DNA of 64,000 nt from Candidatus Protochlamydia naegleriophila. GTDB lineage: Bacteria > Chlamydiota > Chlamydiia > Chlamydiales > Parachlamydiaceae. The stretch spans positions 124,001 to 188,000 of the forward strand of contig NZ_LN879502.1 of assembly GCF_001499655.1 (NCBI RefSeq). Direction: 5' to 3'. Position 1 is the stretch's first letter. Each line of letters starts with the position of its first letter. The notes under the pieces are model-generated. The model was not told where the DNA came from, did not search any database, and worked only from the letters and a program-made list of their open reading frames with translations. This document shows, in pieces, positions 28,362 to 36,353 of the stretch. The position numbers and the translations under genes were made by a program.

Positions 28362-28985
28362 ATGAATCGAATTGATCAACATCAAGGAGTCGAGTTGCAT
28401 CCGTATGCTCCGCAGCTCGCACAAGTACCTCGCGACAATCGTGTGCAACAAATCGTAGAAAGGTCACTTGGAACCTCTGGCATGCTCAAAGCAATTGGGC
28501 TTTTAAGCGGAGTCGGCGCAATGGCGGCAGCGATTCTCGCTCCCTCGGCCTTGCCTTTGTTCCTAACATCTGGAGCTGTAAGTTTGATTGCCCTCCTCAT
28601 TTTATCTTGCCAAAAAGCCGAACCAGTCAATCTTGGAATAAGTTTAGACCAGGCGCAGCGCTTGGAAACTGATTTTCAAAATTTTTATGACAGACTAGGA
28701 AATGACTTGGATAATGACGTTGTCTTAATAGAAGAATTTTTGGGCGAGTTAGCAATGAGACGCGATTCCCATTGGATTGAGCGCTATCGACAGGGAATTA
28801 GCATCCATTTAGAGGAATTAAAAAGCAGACTGAGCCTTAGAGAAACTGCACCTACTCGACGGGAAACTTTTACGCGTCTTGCACATGATAGCATTGCTCA
28901 TTTAAAACAGTATTTGCAAGAAGCTATTGGGGCTTTGAGAGATTTTCAAGATTCTGTCCAACGGCTGATCCGCAGGACAGCTTAA
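28362..28985 (+). CDS. Inc-like protein with bilobed hydrophobic domain
   Basis: ATG 28362 follows a good ribosome site (GAGG, five bases away). Residues 43-62 and 64-83 form two closely spaced hydrophobic helices with a tight PS turn (MAAAILAPSALPLFLTSG), the bilobed signature of chlamydial inclusion-membrane (Inc) proteins. The remaining 120 residues are charged and helical, with coiled-coil potential (RRDSHWIERYRQ, FTRLAHDSIAHLKQYLQEAI). Incs are type III-secreted and sit in the vacuole membrane with both ends facing the host cytosol. No sequence family beyond this topology is recognised. The upstream region is AT-rich. Confidence 0.6.
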   Translation: MNRIDQHQGVELHPYAPQLAQVPRDNRVQQIVERSLGTSGMLKAIGLLSGVGAMAAAILAPSALPLFLTSGAVSLIALLILSCQKAEPVNLGISLDQAQRLETDFQNFYDRLGNDLDNDVVLIEEFLGELAMRRDSHWIERYRQGISIHLEELKSRLSLRETAPTRRETFTRLAHDSIAHLKQYLQEAIGALRDFQDSVQRLIRRTA

Positions 28986-29006
28986 ATTCCCGGCCATTCG
29001 GTATAA

Positions 29007-29025
29007 GGGAGGGCTAAGCCCTCCC
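29007..29025. terminator. Terminator hairpin between convergent genes
   Basis: GGGAGGGC (29007-29014) and GCCCTCCC (29018-29025) are perfect arms with a three-base loop, flanked by AA and CCTT. It is placed between the Inc-like gene and the convergent BI-1 gene. Confidence 0.6.
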
Positions 29026-29141
29026 CCTTAAACCCAACTCTCCTAAATTCTTTATTAGAGACACGCTTTTCCGTGTTTAATCTTCCGCTTGCCAAGTTTT
29101 AGTAGTGGTTCAGGCGTGATTTAGGGGGTAAAGTGGGCTGT

Positions 29142-29888
29142 TTAGCGCCGGTCGCTCAGCTTGGAAAGCAAGCGCAGGATTTCAATATACAGCCAAACTA
29201 ATGTGACCATGAGAGCAAAGGCACCATACCATTCCATATATTTTGGAACATTTGCACGGGCACCTTGTTCGATAAAGTCAAAGTCGATGATAAAATTTAA
29301 GGCTGCAATACAAACGACGAACACGCTGAATAAAATGCTAAATAAGCCGCTTCCTGTAATGAAAGAGACATTGATACCGAAAAATCCTAGGATAATGGCA
29401 ACAAAATAAACGAGTGCAATGCCCCCTGTAGCTGCAACCACGCCTAGCTTAAAGTTCTCTGTTGGCTTGATCAAGCCCGTTTGATATATCACGAGCATCA
29501 CAAGCAAAGTCGCAATGGTCAAGCTGACTGCTTGCATGACGATGCCCGGATAAGCGCTTTCAAAGATGCCTGAAATGCCACCCAAAAATAATCCTTCCAT
29601 CAACGCATAAAGAGGAGCCGTGATAGGAGCCCACTCTTTTTTAAAGACGGTGACGAGAGATAAAATGAATCCACCAATTAAACCCACCATCATCCAGGTT
29701 TGAACGACAGCCGGGTTCTGACCGGCGTTAAAGTACGCTTTCCATACCCAAAGGGCCGGGAGAAGAACCATTAAAAGTAAAATGGCTGTTTTATTGACAG
29801 TTCCGCGAATTGTCATCGAATTTGAGTCTGAGACTAATCCAAAACCAGAAAAGGGATTGGATAAAAGAGCCGGATTAGAGGATCTCAT
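29142..29888 (-). CDS. Bax inhibitor-1 (YccA/YbhL) family membrane protein
   Basis: Seven membrane segments fill most of the 248 residues, with the BI-1 family marks (ALMEGLFLGGISGIFESAYP, ATGGIALVYFVAIILGFFGI, DFIEQGARANVPKYMEWYGA). The cytoplasmic C-terminus ends LLSKLSDRR. BI-1 proteins include eukaryotic cell-death suppressors and bacterial calcium-leak channels; YccA in E. coli also restrains the protease FtsH. AAAGGAG stands eight bases before the ATG, a near-perfect ribosome site. The role in this organism is not known. Confidence 0.9.
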   Translation of the reverse strand: MRSSNPALLSNPFSGFGLVSDSNSMTIRGTVNKTAILLLMVLLPALWVWKAYFNAGQNPAVVQTWMMVGLIGGFILSLVTVFKKEWAPITAPLYALMEGLFLGGISGIFESAYPGIVMQAVSLTIATLLVMLVIYQTGLIKPTENFKLGVVAATGGIALVYFVAIILGFFGINVSFITGSGLFSILFSVFVVCIAALNFIIDFDFIEQGARANVPKYMEWYGAFALMVTLVWLYIEILRLLSKLSDRR

Positions 29889-30144
29889 GAGATCTCCTTT
29901 TGCTTATGTTGATAAGAGTTAATAAGAATAGTTTACCGCCTCTCATTTTTATTTGACAAGTCTTTGAGAAAACAAATTTAGCAAATGGATTGCCTCTTTG
30001 CTATTTTTTCAACTCTTAGGATTTTAAATATTTTGAAAGAAAAGACTTATTGCCCTATGATTAAACACTACGTTTATATGCCCCAATGAACTTGGAACGG
30101 AGGATGTTGGGCTTTTTTGGTCAATTTAAAAGAGATGTAAAGAT
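29889..30144. other. Divergent leader between BI-1 and secA
   Basis: The spacer holds TTGACA at 29953-29958, with only a poor -10 (ATTTAG) 17 bases later. A weak hairpin CCCAA (30082-30086) with TTGGG (30107-30111) is followed by CTTTTTT just before secA and looks like a small attenuator. The secA ribosome site (AAGAGA) is weak. Confidence 0.35.
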
Positions 30145-33100
30145 ATGTTTGGATTCCTCAAGAAAATCTTCGGCAGTGCTCATGACCGCCTATTGAATAG
30201 ATATCGAAAAATCGTCGTCGATGTTAATCGGTGGGACGAAAAGTTTAAGTCTTTGAGTGACGAGCAACTGAAAGGCAAAACGGAAGAGTTTCGTCAGCGT
30301 TTGCAAAAAGGGGAGACTCTTGATCAAATCCTACCAGAGGCTTATGCCGTTGTCAAAAATGTGTGTCGGCGATTAAGCGGAACAGAAGTACACGTGTCTG
30401 GCTATAATCAACGTTGGGACATGGTTCCGTACGATGTGCAGATTCTTGGCGGTATCGCCATGCATAGCGGTGCGATTTCCGAGATGCATACTGGGGAAGG
30501 AAAAACGTTGACAGCGGTCATGCCGCTCTATCTCAATGCCTTAACTGGTAAGCCCGTTCATCTCATTACTGTTAACGATTATTTGGCGCAACGCGACTGC
30601 GAATGGGTTGGAACGGTTCTCCGTTGGCTTGGCCTGACAACGGGTGCTTTGACTAATAGCGTTCCGATCGAAGGCCGCAAGCAGATTTATGCTTGTGATG
30701 TAGTGTATGGAACGGCCTCAGAATTTGGGTTTGACTATTTGCGCGATAATTCGATGGCTATGTCGAAGGATGAGCAAGTTCAGCGCGGTTATTATTTTGC
30801 GATTATCGACGAAGTCGATTCTATCTTGATCGACGAAGCTCGTACGCCTTTGATCATTTCAGGTCCAGTTCCCGATAGCCGCCAAATGTATGATGAGCTG
30901 AAAGAAGGGGTGGCTGAACTGGTACGGCGTCAACGCGATCTTTGCAGCCGTTTGGCAACCGATGCGCGTAAAGTTTTCGATCAACTGGCCCTTGCTGATG
31001 AGAATGCTAAAAAAGACAAGAAGCAAGAAGAGGCTGAGCAAGAGGCTTACCGCAAATTGTGGCTGGTTGGAAAGGGTACACCGCAAAACAAGATTCTCAA
31101 GCGTTTAAAAGAAAATCCCGATGTCCGCGCAGCGATTGATAAATGGGACCTTTACTACCACGCCGAACAAAACAAGGAGGAGCGCATCCAAACCTTGGCC
31201 GAGCTCTACATGATCGTTGACGAAAAGGGCAATGAATACGAGCTGACGGATAAGGGCATTGGTGCATGGCAGACCTATACTGGCGGCATTGGCAGTGCAG
31301 AAGACTTCATCATGATGGATATCAGCGATGAATACATTCGCATCGACGAAGACGCAAGTTTAGACGCTGAAGCCAAAATGGCGCGCAAGATGCAGATTAA
31401 AGAAGAAGATGCCAAGCGTAAAGAACGTGCGCATAACTTGCGTCAGCTGCTCCGTGCGCACTTGCTCATGGAAAAAGATGTCGACTACATCATTTACGAC
31501 AATAAAATTGTCATCATCGACGAAAATACGGGACGTCCTCAGCCAGGAAGACGCTTCTCAGATGGTTTGCACCAGGCGATTGAAGCGAAAGAAGGCGTAG
31601 AGATTCAAAAAGAGACCCAAACGTATGCGACGATTACACTGCAAAACTTCTTCCGCATGTATGAAAAGCTATCCGGTATGACAGGTACGGCGACGACCGA
31701 GGCGAACGAGTTTAAAGAAATTTACAAGCTCGACGTTCTCGAAATCCCGACTCACCGTCCCAATAAGCGTCAGGACTTCAATGACGAAATTTACATGACG
31801 GAAAGAGAAAAGTATAACGCCATGCTCAAAGAAGTTCGTGAGATTCACGAAAAAGGGCGTCCGATCCTCATCGGAACAGAGTCAGTGGAGGTTTCCGAAA
31901 AGCTATCGCGCATTTTCAAGCAAAACGGCCTTGAGCATACTGTCTTGAATGCGAAGCAGAACGAGCGCGAAGCGGAGATTGTGGCTCAAGCTGGTAAGCG
32001 CGGATCCATCACCATTGCCACCAACATGGCTGGCCGTGGAACAGACATCAAGCTGGAAGCGGGTGTTGCTGAAGTTGGCGGTCTGTACGTGATGGGAACA
32101 ACGCGTCACCAATCTCGCCGTATCGATCGTCAGCTAAGAGGGCGTTGTGCGCGTCAAGGAGATCCCGGTAATTCCAAATTTTACATCTCGTTTGAAGATG
32201 CCTTGCTCCGCTTATTTGCCTCTCCTCGCATCACAGGCGTCTTGCAAAAGTTTCGTCCGCCAGAAGGGGAGCCCATTTCTGCCCGCATGCTCAATAAATC
32301 GATCGAAACAGCGCAGAAGCGGGTCGAACAGCGCAACTATACCATGCGTAAGCATACCTTAGAGTATGACGACGTCATGAATAAGCAAAGGCAGGAAATC
32401 TATGCCTTCCGCAATGAAATCATTGGAGTGGAAGATATCGAACCTGTGGCCATCGAAGTGATTGAAAGTGTTTGCGCACTTGGCGCCGATAAATTCTTTC
32501 AGAGCAGGTCGGATGAAGGGGGATGGGATCCAGAAGGATACCGTCAGTGGCTTCTCCACCTTTTCCCTGTGACTTTTGATGAGAATGCGTTTGACCAAGA
32601 GCATATGGAGATCGAAGAGATTGAAGCATTGGCTGCTGAAAAAGTTGTCGAGGCTTTCAAAGAGAAATTGGCGCGCGAAAATGCAAAAGTGCCAGCGCAG
32701 CTGATTGCCGATGGTGAACCTGCTCGTCCGGCTCATAGCGCAGTACGCAACCTGATGATTCGCAAAACCGATCAAATGTGGCAGGAGCATCTCTTGCGCA
32801 TGGATCACTTGCGCTCAGATGTGACTTTGCGTGCTGTTGGGCAGCGCGATCCTTTAATGGAATTTAAGCATGAGGCTTTTGCCTTGTTCGATGAATTGAG
32901 CCGCACACTTCGCACAGAAGTGGCTCGTTCGATGTTCCGTTTTGAGATCATTGCTCCACAGCAAACGCTTCAGCAACTGCTGCAAGCAGGGCTGCGCATG
33001 GAGACCAATCGTTCGTTGTTTGCAGATTTACAGAACATTCAGCCGATGGCTCCAGAAGCCGATGAAATGGATGAGTCTAGCGAAGAAGAAGAGCAGTCTC

Positions 33101-33219
33101 CGGAAGCGCAAAAGGCAGAGCCTATCGTGGTGGGGCAGCGCACGGGACGCAATGACTTGTGTCCTTGTGGAAGTGGCAAAAAATATAAGAAATGTTGTCA
33201 CCAGTCTGAAATGGCATAA
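30145..33219 (+). CDS. secA: Preprotein translocase motor ATPase SecA
   Basis: SecA drives secretory proteins through SecYEG. The chain contains NBD1 (MHTGEGKTLTAVMPLYLNAL, DEVDSILIDEARTPLIISG), the preprotein cross-linking domain, NBD2 (GTDIKLEAGVAEVGGLYVMG, RQLRGRCARQGDPG), the helical scaffold (YDDVMNKQRQEIY, WQEHLLRMDHLRSDV) and a C-terminal zinc finger (CPCGSGKKYKKCC). At 1024 residues it is about 120 longer than E. coli SecA. Part of the excess is a charged segment at about residues 255-340 (LADENAKKDKKQEEAEQEAY and after) inside the NBD1/PPXD region. All motor motifs are intact. Confidence 0.97.
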   Translation: MFGFLKKIFGSAHDRLLNRYRKIVVDVNRWDEKFKSLSDEQLKGKTEEFRQRLQKGETLDQILPEAYAVVKNVCRRLSGTEVHVSGYNQRWDMVPYDVQILGGIAMHSGAISEMHTGEGKTLTAVMPLYLNALTGKPVHLITVNDYLAQRDCEWVGTVLRWLGLTTGALTNSVPIEGRKQIYACDVVYGTASEFGFDYLRDNSMAMSKDEQVQRGYYFAIIDEVDSILIDEARTPLIISGPVPDSRQMYDELKEGVAELVRRQRDLCSRLATDARKVFDQLALADENAKKDKKQEEAEQEAYRKLWLVGKGTPQNKILKRLKENPDVRAAIDKWDLYYHAEQNKEERIQTLAELYMIVDEKGNEYELTDKGIGAWQTYTGGIGSAEDFIMMDISDEYIRIDEDASLDAEAKMARKMQIKEEDAKRKERAHNLRQLLRAHLLMEKDVDYIIYDNKIVIIDENTGRPQPGRRFSDGLHQAIEAKEGVEIQKETQTYATITLQNFFRMYEKLSGMTGTATTEANEFKEIYKLDVLEIPTHRPNKRQDFNDEIYMTEREKYNAMLKEVREIHEKGRPILIGTESVEVSEKLSRIFKQNGLEHTVLNAKQNEREAEIVAQAGKRGSITIATNMAGRGTDIKLEAGVAEVGGLYVMGTTRHQSRRIDRQLRGRCARQGDPGNSKFYISFEDALLRLFASPRITGVLQKFRPPEGEPISARMLNKSIETAQKRVEQRNYTMRKHTLEYDDVMNKQRQEIYAFRNEIIGVEDIEPVAIEVIESVCALGADKFFQSRSDEGGWDPEGYRQWLLHLFPVTFDENAFDQEHMEIEEIEALAAEKVVEAFKEKLARENAKVPAQLIADGEPARPAHSAVRNLMIRKTDQMWQEHLLRMDHLRSDVTLRAVGQRDPLMEFKHEAFALFDELSRTLRTEVARSMFRFEIIAPQQTLQQLLQAGLRMETNRSLFADLQNIQPMAPEADEMDESSEEEEQSPEAQKAEPIVVGQRTGRNDLCPCGSGKKYKKCCHQSEMA

Positions 33220-33270
33220 TAAACAAAGGGAAAGCGCCCTCAGCTAGTGAAACGCCTCCCATTTGGCCCC

Positions 33271-33303
33271 AAACCCCTATTACTTAAACGGTGATAGGGG
33301 TTT
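33271..33303. terminator. Bidirectional terminator between secA and the hydroxylase gene
   Basis: AAACCCCTAT (33271-33280) and ATAGGGGTTT (33294-33303) are perfect 10-base arms, followed by ATTATTTT on the plus strand. It separates two convergent genes. Confidence 0.7.
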
Positions 33304-33365
33304 ATTATTTTCACGGTCTTTTTTTTTTGCGTCTCTAAATAACTTGCCAAGCTGCTCATAAAAGA

Positions 33366-33992
33366 TCAGTACATCAGCCGTTTAAACATTTCTAAAGGCC
33401 TTAAAAAATCGATATACAGGATGACGCGCTCTTCGTCTGAGTGATTCCAAGCGCTGTGTTCTAGGTTGTCATTGAAGACAATGGCTTCACCGGCTTTAGT
33501 CCAGGTATGCACCTGATCTCCAACCTTTAAGCCGCAAAGCCCACCTTCTGGAATAATGAGGCCCAAATGAAAAATGAAAGAATGGGGATTGTTATGCCTA
33601 TGAGGAGCCAGTTCACTTTGGGGATGGAGTCTTGAAAGGCCTGCAAAGTTGATGCGGGGAAAGTGTTTAAAAAGGGCTGTGGAAGCTGGAAAACGGAGAG
33701 GAAGAGAGGCTAATAGCTCGTCTTTTTGAGCCGCGGTTAAATTAGCGCTAATTTCCATCCCATCACCCGAATAGTTGCCGAAGTAGAGAGGGCAAATCGT
33801 CCAGTCGCCACTCAAAAATTTACAGTGGCCACTTTGATCATAGGCATCACTTCCCCAGTGAAGCCAGACCTTGTTTTTGAGAAGTTCTTCTTGAATGATG
33901 GGGAAGTTGACTTGGACATCGTGCATGTCGATGAAATTATCGACCGGATAAAAAGGAGTTTGCTCATCGTATTTGAAAGGTAGCATAGACAT
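33366..33992 (-). CDS. Aspartyl/asparaginyl beta-hydroxylase family dioxygenase
   Basis: The 208-residue protein matches the Asp/Asn hydroxylase family of Fe(II)/2-oxoglutarate enzymes. The core is LAPHRHNNPHSFIFHLGLII, GLKVGDQVHTW, AIVFNDNLEHSAWNHSDEER. The His in LAPHRH and the His in LEHSAWN are the likely iron ligands; RVILYIDFLRP is the expected end. Bacterial relatives include LpxO, which hydroxylates lipid A acyl chains, and enzymes acting on peptides; the substrate here cannot be named. No signal peptide or anchor is seen, so it acts in the cytosol or is secreted by a non-Sec path. Confidence 0.85.
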   Translation of the reverse strand: MSMLPFKYDEQTPFYPVDNFIDMHDVQVNFPIIQEELLKNKVWLHWGSDAYDQSGHCKFLSGDWTICPLYFGNYSGDGMEISANLTAAQKDELLASLPLRFPASTALFKHFPRINFAGLSRLHPQSELAPHRHNNPHSFIFHLGLIIPEGGLCGLKVGDQVHTWTKAGEAIVFNDNLEHSAWNHSDEERVILYIDFLRPLEMFKRLMY

Positions 33993-34377
33993 CTCCTAGG
34001 CTTTTTTTATATTTTTATGCTGCCTTTTTTATTATAGCACGTAGTTAAAAAAATAATTTAAAACTTCCGGATAAAAAGTTCCTTGTTTTCTCAAGTGAAC
34101 TAAAGCCATCTATCTAAAGGTGCTGATCGACGAGAATGGTATTTCTATCTGTTCATTATTGATATCCATTCTTCACTCTAGTGTATTTTTTTACCGATAT
34201 AGCAGTAATACTTAAAAATAAAATATTTTTAGTTGTTATTTGGGGGTAAATGACTAATTTTACCGTCTAAACGGTTAAATTAGTCATTTCCGAGAATATA
34301 AATATTTCTTTAATTGGGAGAGTGTTAACTTTTGCCTTTAGTCGTGCTGGATCAAAGAGGGGGGGGAAAGTACTTGC
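33993..34377. other. Divergent AT-rich regulatory region before glgE
   Basis: About 385 bases lie between the hydroxylase and glgE starts. Apart from the near-perfect palindrome listed separately, no gene is seen. The glgE ribosome site is a G-rich run ending about nine bases before ATG 34378. Confidence 0.45.
34248..34289. promoter_or_regulatory. 19-base inverted repeat upstream of glgE
   Basis: AAATGACTAATTTTACCGT (34248-34266) and ACGGTTAAATTAGTCATTT (34271-34289) are inverted copies with one mismatch and a CTAA loop. It lies about 90 bases before glgE, between two divergent starts, so a terminator role is unlikely. An operator or a 5'-leader hairpin fits better. Confidence 0.55.
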
Positions 34378-36345
34378 ATGGAAGAGGGAAGGCGAAGAGT
34401 TGTGATCTCGAATGTGAGCCCGCAAATTGAGGCTGGCCGTTTCGCCATTAAGCGCGTGATTGGTGAAGAGGTCGTGGTGGAGGCGGATATCTTTACGGAT
34501 GGCCATTACAAAGTTGCGGCCTATTTGTATGTCCGCTCTGACAGAGAGGCGGAGTGGCAAGAAATTGTGATGGAGCCAAAAAGCAATGATCGTTGGTTAG
34601 GCCGTTTCATTACTCAGGCAATTGGAATGAGTTTTTATAACATCATTGCATGGATTGACTATTTTGAAACGTGGCAAAAAGACTTAGAAAAGAAATTTAA
34701 GGCAGCCTCTCCGATTGAGATCGACTTGCAGATCGGCTTGCAAATGATCCAGGAGGCGTTATGCTGCAGAGAAGAACAGCAATTGAGGGAGTGGTTGCTG
34801 GCAATTGAAGGGGCTAGAAATCAGAAGCAGGCCATTTTACTGGCAACTGATCCGACTCTTACACAGTTGATGCGCAACTGCTATCCTAATCGGCAGTGGG
34901 AAACGACGCTTCCACATCCTTTGCCTCTCTCTGTCGATCCTCCCAAAGCCGGTTTTAGTGCCTGGTACGAGTTATTTCCCCGTTCGAGCGGAGAGCAGTC
35001 GGGAACGTTTAAGGATTGCGAGGAGCTATTGCCAGGGATTGCCAAGATGGGTTTTGATGTCCTCTATCTTTCACCCATTCATCCGATTGGGATCTCAAAA
35101 CGGAAAGGAAAAAATAATAGCTCCGATGCCTTGGCTGGCGATCTTGGGAGTCCTTGGGCGATTGGATCTCAAGTAGGAGGACATAAGACCATTCATCCAG
35201 AACTTGGGACAGAAGAAGAGTTGCGCCATTTTGTGCAGGCGGCAACCTATTTGGGCTTGGATGTTGCTTTAGATATTGCTTTTCAATGTTCCTTGGACCA
35301 TCCCTATGTAAAAGAGCATCCAAATTGGTTTCGTTGGCGTCCCGACCAAACGATTCAATACGCAGAAAATCCTCCTAAGAAATATGAGGATATTGTTCCT
35401 TTCTTTTTTGAGACAGAGGCTTGGCAAGCTTTGTGGGAGGAGTTGAGAAGCATTTTTTTGCACTGGATTCGATTAGGCATCAAAATTTTTCGCATTGACA
35501 ATCCTCATACGAAGCCATTTCCTTTTTGGGAGTGGGTCATTCGAACAATCAAGCAGGACTTTCCAGATGTTATTTTCTTGGCAGAGGCCTTTACGAGGCC
35601 CAAGGTGATGTATTGGCTAGCCAAAATAGGATTTAGTCAGTCCTACACCTATTTTGCTTGGCGCCACACCAAGCAAGAATTGATTGAATATTTAACAGAA
35701 CTAACCTCAACTGATCTCAAAGAGTATTTTCGACCCAATTTTTGGCCGAATACGCCAGATATTTTGACAGAAGAGCTTCAAATGGGTAACAAAGCGACTT
35801 TTATGGTCCGTTTTGCCTTGGCTGCGACCCTTTCTTCCAACTATGGCATTTACGGCCCAGCTTTTGAACTCATGATTCAAGACGCATTGCCTGGAACGGA
35901 GGAGTATCGCGATTCTGAAAAGTATGAACGAAAACGCTGGAATCGAAACGATCCCAAAAGCCTAGCCAGTTTCATTGCTCAAATCAACCAAATTCGGCGC
36001 GAAAATGAAGCCCTTCACATGACGGCTAATTTGCAGTTTCTTCCAGTAGACAATGCTAATATTCTCTGCTATGGCAAATTTTGCGAGAATCCCTCAAATA
36101 ATCTACTGATTGTCGTGAGCTTAGATGCCTTTAATCTGCAAGAGGGTACATTGACGATTCCGTTGGAGGAGCTTGGCATACAGCCGCAGGAGCCTTACCG
36201 GGTACATGAGCTCTTGAGTGATCGTTATGCAATTTGGGAAGGGGGAAGTCAGCCAATGATTCTTCATCCAAAGGACATGCCTGTGAAGATCTTTCGCATT
36301 CAACGACGGTTGCTCAGAGAAATGGATTTTGAATATTTTATGTAG
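34378..36345 (+). CDS. glgE: Alpha-1,4-glucan:maltose-1-phosphate maltosyltransferase GlgE
   Basis: GlgE is a GH13 enzyme that adds maltosyl units from maltose-1-phosphate to growing alpha-1,4-glucan. The N-terminal domain matches the family (RVVISNVSPQIEAGRFAIKR, VVVEADIFTDGHYKVAAYL), then the spacer with AWYELFPRSSG, and the barrel with YLSPIHPIGISKRKGKNN, the nucleophile region KIFRIDNPHTKPFPFWEW (Asp near residue 375) and the acid/base region FLAEAFTRPKVMYWLAKIGF. The 655 residues are typical. It stands 8 bases before treS-mak and is surely co-transcribed with it. Confidence 0.95.
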   Translation: MEEGRRRVVISNVSPQIEAGRFAIKRVIGEEVVVEADIFTDGHYKVAAYLYVRSDREAEWQEIVMEPKSNDRWLGRFITQAIGMSFYNIIAWIDYFETWQKDLEKKFKAASPIEIDLQIGLQMIQEALCCREEQQLREWLLAIEGARNQKQAILLATDPTLTQLMRNCYPNRQWETTLPHPLPLSVDPPKAGFSAWYELFPRSSGEQSGTFKDCEELLPGIAKMGFDVLYLSPIHPIGISKRKGKNNSSDALAGDLGSPWAIGSQVGGHKTIHPELGTEEELRHFVQAATYLGLDVALDIAFQCSLDHPYVKEHPNWFRWRPDQTIQYAENPPKKYEDIVPFFFETEAWQALWEELRSIFLHWIRLGIKIFRIDNPHTKPFPFWEWVIRTIKQDFPDVIFLAEAFTRPKVMYWLAKIGFSQSYTYFAWRHTKQELIEYLTELTSTDLKEYFRPNFWPNTPDILTEELQMGNKATFMVRFALAATLSSNYGIYGPAFELMIQDALPGTEEYRDSEKYERKRWNRNDPKSLASFIAQINQIRRENEALHMTANLQFLPVDNANILCYGKFCENPSNNLLIVVSLDAFNLQEGTLTIPLEELGIQPQEPYRVHELLSDRYAIWEGGSQPMILHPKDMPVKIFRIQRRLLREMDFEYFM

Positions 36346-36353
36346 AGGAAGTC

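Noticed and set aside
30086-30196. Possible SecM-like upstream frame of secA (37 codons)
   Set aside because: It overlaps the secA start out of frame, has no ribosome site and shows no arrest-peptide motif.
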